Of a stretch of 64,000 nucleotides of DNA, positions 61,384 to 64,000 are shown piece by piece (positions within the stretch are counted from its first letter, which is position 1; each line of letters starts with the position of its first letter). The translations under genes and the position numbers were made by a program. The DNA is from Rhodococcus sp. 4CII (GTDB lineage: Bacteria > Actinomycetota > Actinomycetes > Mycobacteriales > Mycobacteriaceae), in NCBI RefSeq assembly GCF_014256275.1, contig NZ_JACCFE010000002.1, positions 4,692,001 through 4,756,000 on the forward strand, read 5' to 3'. The notes under the pieces are model-generated. The model ran no database searches, was not told where the DNA came from, and saw only the letters and a list, made by a program, of their open reading frames with translations.

Positions 61384-62837
61384 CGGCGCACCTCCCACGG
61401 CCGGTACCTGCCCAGCACGTCCTCGGCCACCGCCTCGTCGTACACACCCATCCGTTCTCCGATTCCGGGGGATCGTCGGGCGCGGATCGCGAAGACCGCG
61501 GCGCCCAGCAACATCAGCAGCACATAGACCGCGGTGGCCGCGCCCGCGACGTACGTGCGCGAGAACGCCGCCCACCCGACCAGCGCGACCATCGCCGTCG
61601 CCGTCAGCACGCCGACGACCGACGGAAGCCGGGTCAGTTCGCCGATCCGCCGGAGAAACGCCGGCGTCGCGACGCACAGCAGGACGTACGCGAGAACGTA
61701 GCCGTGCGCGGAGACGGCGAGCAGTCCGATGAGGACGTCGCGGCTCGAACCGCGGGCGATCAGGTAGAGGACGGGCACGGCGACGATCACCGGCATCGCG
61801 GCCACCAACGCCACGTGCGGAGTGTGGAACCTGCGGTGCGTCCGGCCGAACACGCTCGGCACCACCCCTTCGCGGCCCATCGCGAACAGGGTCCGCGACA
61901 GCGCGGTGGTCGAACCCAGGACGCACGCGAACCAGGAGGCGGTGATGCCGAGTTCCATCACGATCGACAGCGTCGACGATCCCGCACCGGACGTGTCGGG
62001 CAGGGTGAGGACGATCGGCAGCGAATCGACTCCCTGCCGCACCGGTTCCGGCAATTGCAGGGCGGCCGCGAACACGTACAGAACCCCCAAGGCGATGGGG
62101 GTCCACCGGATGGCGCGCGGGACCGCGACGAACGGGTTGCGGGCCTCGCGTGCCACCGTGCCCGCACTCTCGAAACCGACGAACGACGTGATCGCGAGCA
62201 GCACCGCGAACCCGACCGCGGAACCCGATTTCGCGCCGCCCGCCGACGACGTCGCGCCCTCACGCACCGATTGGACGAACGCGACCACCAGTGCGGTGGA
62301 CGCGGCCACGATTGCGAACACCTCGATGGCGAGCATGATCCGCGCCGACAACTTCACGCCGCGCACCATCAGCAGCAGCGCCAGCAGGCCGACGATCGCC
62401 GCGAGGACGGCGATGAGCGGCGTCCCGGTGGGGAGACCGACCCGGCCGAGGAGGGCGGCGAGGTAACTCGCGGCGCCGAGTGTGCTCGCCATGGCCGCGG
62501 CGGCGTAGCCGATGAGCAACGACCATCCGCCGCCGAAACCGGGCATCGGCCCGAGTCCCTTCACGATGTAGCTGTAGAGGCCGCTGACCGCCACCATCCG
62601 GGTGGCGAACTGTCCGACGCAGTAGCCGACCGCCGTCATCAGAATCGCCGCGGCGACGAACACTGCGATGGTGGCCCGGCCCGCGTCGGGGATGACGAGT
62701 GCCGGCAGCGTCACCATCACCGCCGACGGTGCGACCGCCGAGACGGACTGCCCGAGCACCTGGACGAAACTCAGGCGCGCCCGCTCGAGACCGGCGACCG
62801 GTGATCTGCTTCTGATTCTCGGTGTACCGGACACCAC
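61380..62837 (-). CDS. APC family amino acid/amine permease
   Basis: A membrane protein of about 485 residues with 12-14 helices of the APC fold. Family marks: LSFVQVLGQSVSAVAPSAV with the unwound TM1 region, SGLYSYIVKGLGPMPGFGGGW and ITSFVGFESAGTVAREARNP in TM6, which lines the substrate site. GTG 62837 follows GGAGAGCAGG; GTG 62852 is in frame. It imports an amino acid or amine; the divergent aldehyde dehydrogenase suggests an amine whose oxidation gives an aldehyde. Confidence 0.88.
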   Translation of the reverse strand: MVSGTPRIRSRSPVAGLERARLSFVQVLGQSVSAVAPSAVMVTLPALVIPDAGRATIAVFVAAAILMTAVGYCVGQFATRMVAVSGLYSYIVKGLGPMPGFGGGWSLLIGYAAAAMASTLGAASYLAALLGRVGLPTGTPLIAVLAAIVGLLALLLMVRGVKLSARIMLAIEVFAIVAASTALVVAFVQSVREGATSSAGGAKSGSAVGFAVLLAITSFVGFESAGTVAREARNPFVAVPRAIRWTPIALGVLYVFAAALQLPEPVRQGVDSLPIVLTLPDTSGAGSSTLSIVMELGITASWFACVLGSTTALSRTLFAMGREGVVPSVFGRTHRRFHTPHVALVAAMPVIVAVPVLYLIARGSSRDVLIGLLAVSAHGYVLAYVLLCVATPAFLRRIGELTRLPSVVGVLTATAMVALVGWAAFSRTYVAGAATAVYVLLMLLGAAVFAIRARRSPGIGERMGVYDEAVAEDVLGRYRPWEVRR

Positions 62838-62959
62838 GCACCTGCTCTCCACACTTTCCGGGCGGCCTCTCCCGCTCGATCACCGCGGGGGTCGCATGAG
62901 TTGCACGCTAGCGCAGGAGCCCAGTCGGATGCGCCGATCGGAATTAATTTTCGATCACC

Positions 62960-63095
62960 TCGAATGAGAATGGCCGGAGAATGCGTTCCCCATCTCGCAC
63001 CCGGGTTCGGCGCGCAGGGCAGATCAACTGGGCCGACCCGGAAACGTCGAATGAGAATCGACGCCACCGCGGCCGGAAATGTCGAATGAGAATGG
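62960..63095 (+). repeat. Three direct repeats TCGAATGAGAATSG
   Basis: The element occurs at 62960-62973 (ends TGG), 63047-63060 (ends TCG) and 63082-63095 (ends TGG), the last two starts 35 bp apart. They fill the 420-bp gap between the divergent permease and aldehyde dehydrogenase genes, which has no gene, and are likely binding sites of an activator or of the IclR protein. Confidence 0.6.
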
Positions 63096-63258
63096 CGCAA
63101 CCGCGGATTCCCATCCGGATTTAGTAGTGACCGGCGACACATCCGGGGTTTATCGTGGGTTCGGGCCGCAGCACGACGAAGCGAAAATTGTCGCCAAAAG
63201 TGTTCTGCAGAAGCCTGATTCAATCACAGATTCATTCACTCCCATCGAAGAGGACATG

Positions 63259-64000
63259 ATGACTGCAGTCGTTCACTCCCCAGCAGCCCTCGACCCCCGA
63301 GTCGTCGACTTCGTGTCGTCGCCGAAGCGCATGTTCGTCGACGGTCAATGGGTGGACTCGGCGTCGGGCCGGACGTTCGAGACGGTCGATCCCGCCACCG
63401 GACAGGTGATCACGACGGTCCCGCACGCCGGCGTCGAGGACGTGGACCGCGCGGTGGCCGTGGCCCGGCGGGCCTTCGAGTCGGGGCCGTGGCGCTCGAT
63501 CACCCCGGCCGAACGTCAGCGGATCCTCTGGAAGATCGGTGAGGGAATCCTCGCCCGGGCCGATCAGTTCGCGCAGCTCGAATCGATCGACAACGGCAAG
63601 TCCGTGGCGGTCGCGAAGGCCGTCGACGTCACCTGGGCGGCGGAGATCTTCTTCTACTACGCCGGGTGGGCCACCAAGATCGAGGGCCGCACCATCCCCG
63701 TGTCCGTGCCGTGGGCGCCCGGGGCCCGATTCCACGCGTTCACCACCCGCGAACCGGTCGGCGTCTGCGCGCAGATCATCCCCTGGAACTTCCCGCTGGT
63801 GATGGCCGCGTTCAAGGTCGCCCCGGCGCTGACCTGCGCGAACACCATGATCCTCAAGCCCGCGGAGCAGACCCCGCTCACCGCGCTGCTCCTCGCCGAG
63901 GTGATCGCCGAGGCCGGCGTCCCCGACGGCGTGTTCAACGTGCTCACCGGTTTCGGCGACATCGGCGCGGCGCTGTCGAGCCACGACGACGTCGACAAGG
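63259..64000 (+). CDS. Aldehyde dehydrogenase, cut by the window edge
   Basis: The first 247 residues of an NAD-dependent aldehyde dehydrogenase of the betaine/phenylacetaldehyde type. KRMFVDGQWVDSASGRTFET, SIDNGKSVAVAKAVDVTWAA, IIPWNFPLVMAAFKVAPAL and ILKPAEQTPLTALLLAEV are present; the catalytic Cys and Glu lie beyond the window. Adjacent ATGs at 63256 and 63259 are possible; AAGAGG is better placed for the second. It diverges from an APC permease and IclR gene and probably oxidises an aldehyde derived from the permease substrate. Confidence 0.9.
   Translation, partial: MTAVVHSPAALDPRVVDFVSSPKRMFVDGQWVDSASGRTFETVDPATGQVITTVPHAGVEDVDRAVAVARRAFESGPWRSITPAERQRILWKIGEGILARADQFAQLESIDNGKSVAVAKAVDVTWAAEIFFYYAGWATKIEGRTIPVSVPWAPGARFHAFTTREPVGVCAQIIPWNFPLVMAAFKVAPALTCANTMILKPAEQTPLTALLLAEVIAEAGVPDGVFNVLTGFGDIGAALSSHDDVDK

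Noticed and set aside
62941..63120. The repeats as a CRISPR array
   Set aside because: Only three 14-bp copies with unequal spacing and no cas genes.
1..64000. tRNA, rRNA, IS element or prophage genes
   Set aside because: No cloverleaf, rRNA stretch, transposase or phage protein could be recognised anywhere by reading; short features may be missed without a search.

Overview
The window is high-GC DNA packed with catabolic genes. GTG and TTG starts, many TetR repressors and a wide set of CoA-linked degradation genes point to a soil actinobacterium of the Rhodococcus/Nocardiaceae type. The mycobacterial-type L,D-transpeptidase, Pls-like synthetase and F420-type nitroreductase fit this. The placement is inferred from protein character, not from a marker gene. 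I saw no rRNA, tRNA, CRISPR array, insertion sequence or phage gene.

Left part (1-20.9 kb): an L,D-transpeptidase with an FAD oxidase cut by the window edge; a MarR/MFS efflux pair; a TetR with a truncated haemoglobin; and a bacterial nitric oxide synthase that runs tail to tail into the haemoglobin gene. Next come a LacI regulator with a small protein, a GNAT enzyme, and a MarR ahead of a 3.9-kb Pls/PosA-like homopoly(amino acid) synthetase broken by one extra G. A CYTH-CHAD protein, a cation efflux protein, a Na+/H+ antiporter and several small or decayed genes follow.

Middle part (21-48.9 kb): a YhdH/AcuI-type reductase; a tetR, CoA ligase and single-chain biotin carboxylase operon; a TetR/MpaB-oxygenase pair with a 28-bp palindrome; and a five-gene beta-oxidation operon (CaiB, thiolase, CoA ligase, enoyl-CoA hydratase, acyl-CoA dehydrogenase) facing its own TetR. 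Then come two esterases, a KefB-type antiporter, an ECF42/YCII/RibD cassette, and an Nramp-like transporter with a dihydrodipicolinate-synthase-family enzyme and a LacI regulator.

Right part (49-64 kb): a cyclohexanecarboxylate-type degradation cluster with an acyl-CoA dehydrogenase, BadI, BadH, AliA, a glutaryl-CoA-dehydrogenase-like enzyme, a second acyl-CoA dehydrogenase and a TetR. Three copies of one operator pattern (RTGAA-N6-TTCAY) before the first gene, before badI and before that tetR suggest one local regulon. The window ends with an APC permease/IclR operon diverging from an aldehyde dehydrogenase cut by the right edge.

The strongest leads are the frameshifted poly(amino acid) synthetase, the nitric oxide synthase/haemoglobin pair, the shared operators of the cyclohexane cluster, and two small proteins sharing an EI-RI-AMFAD core.
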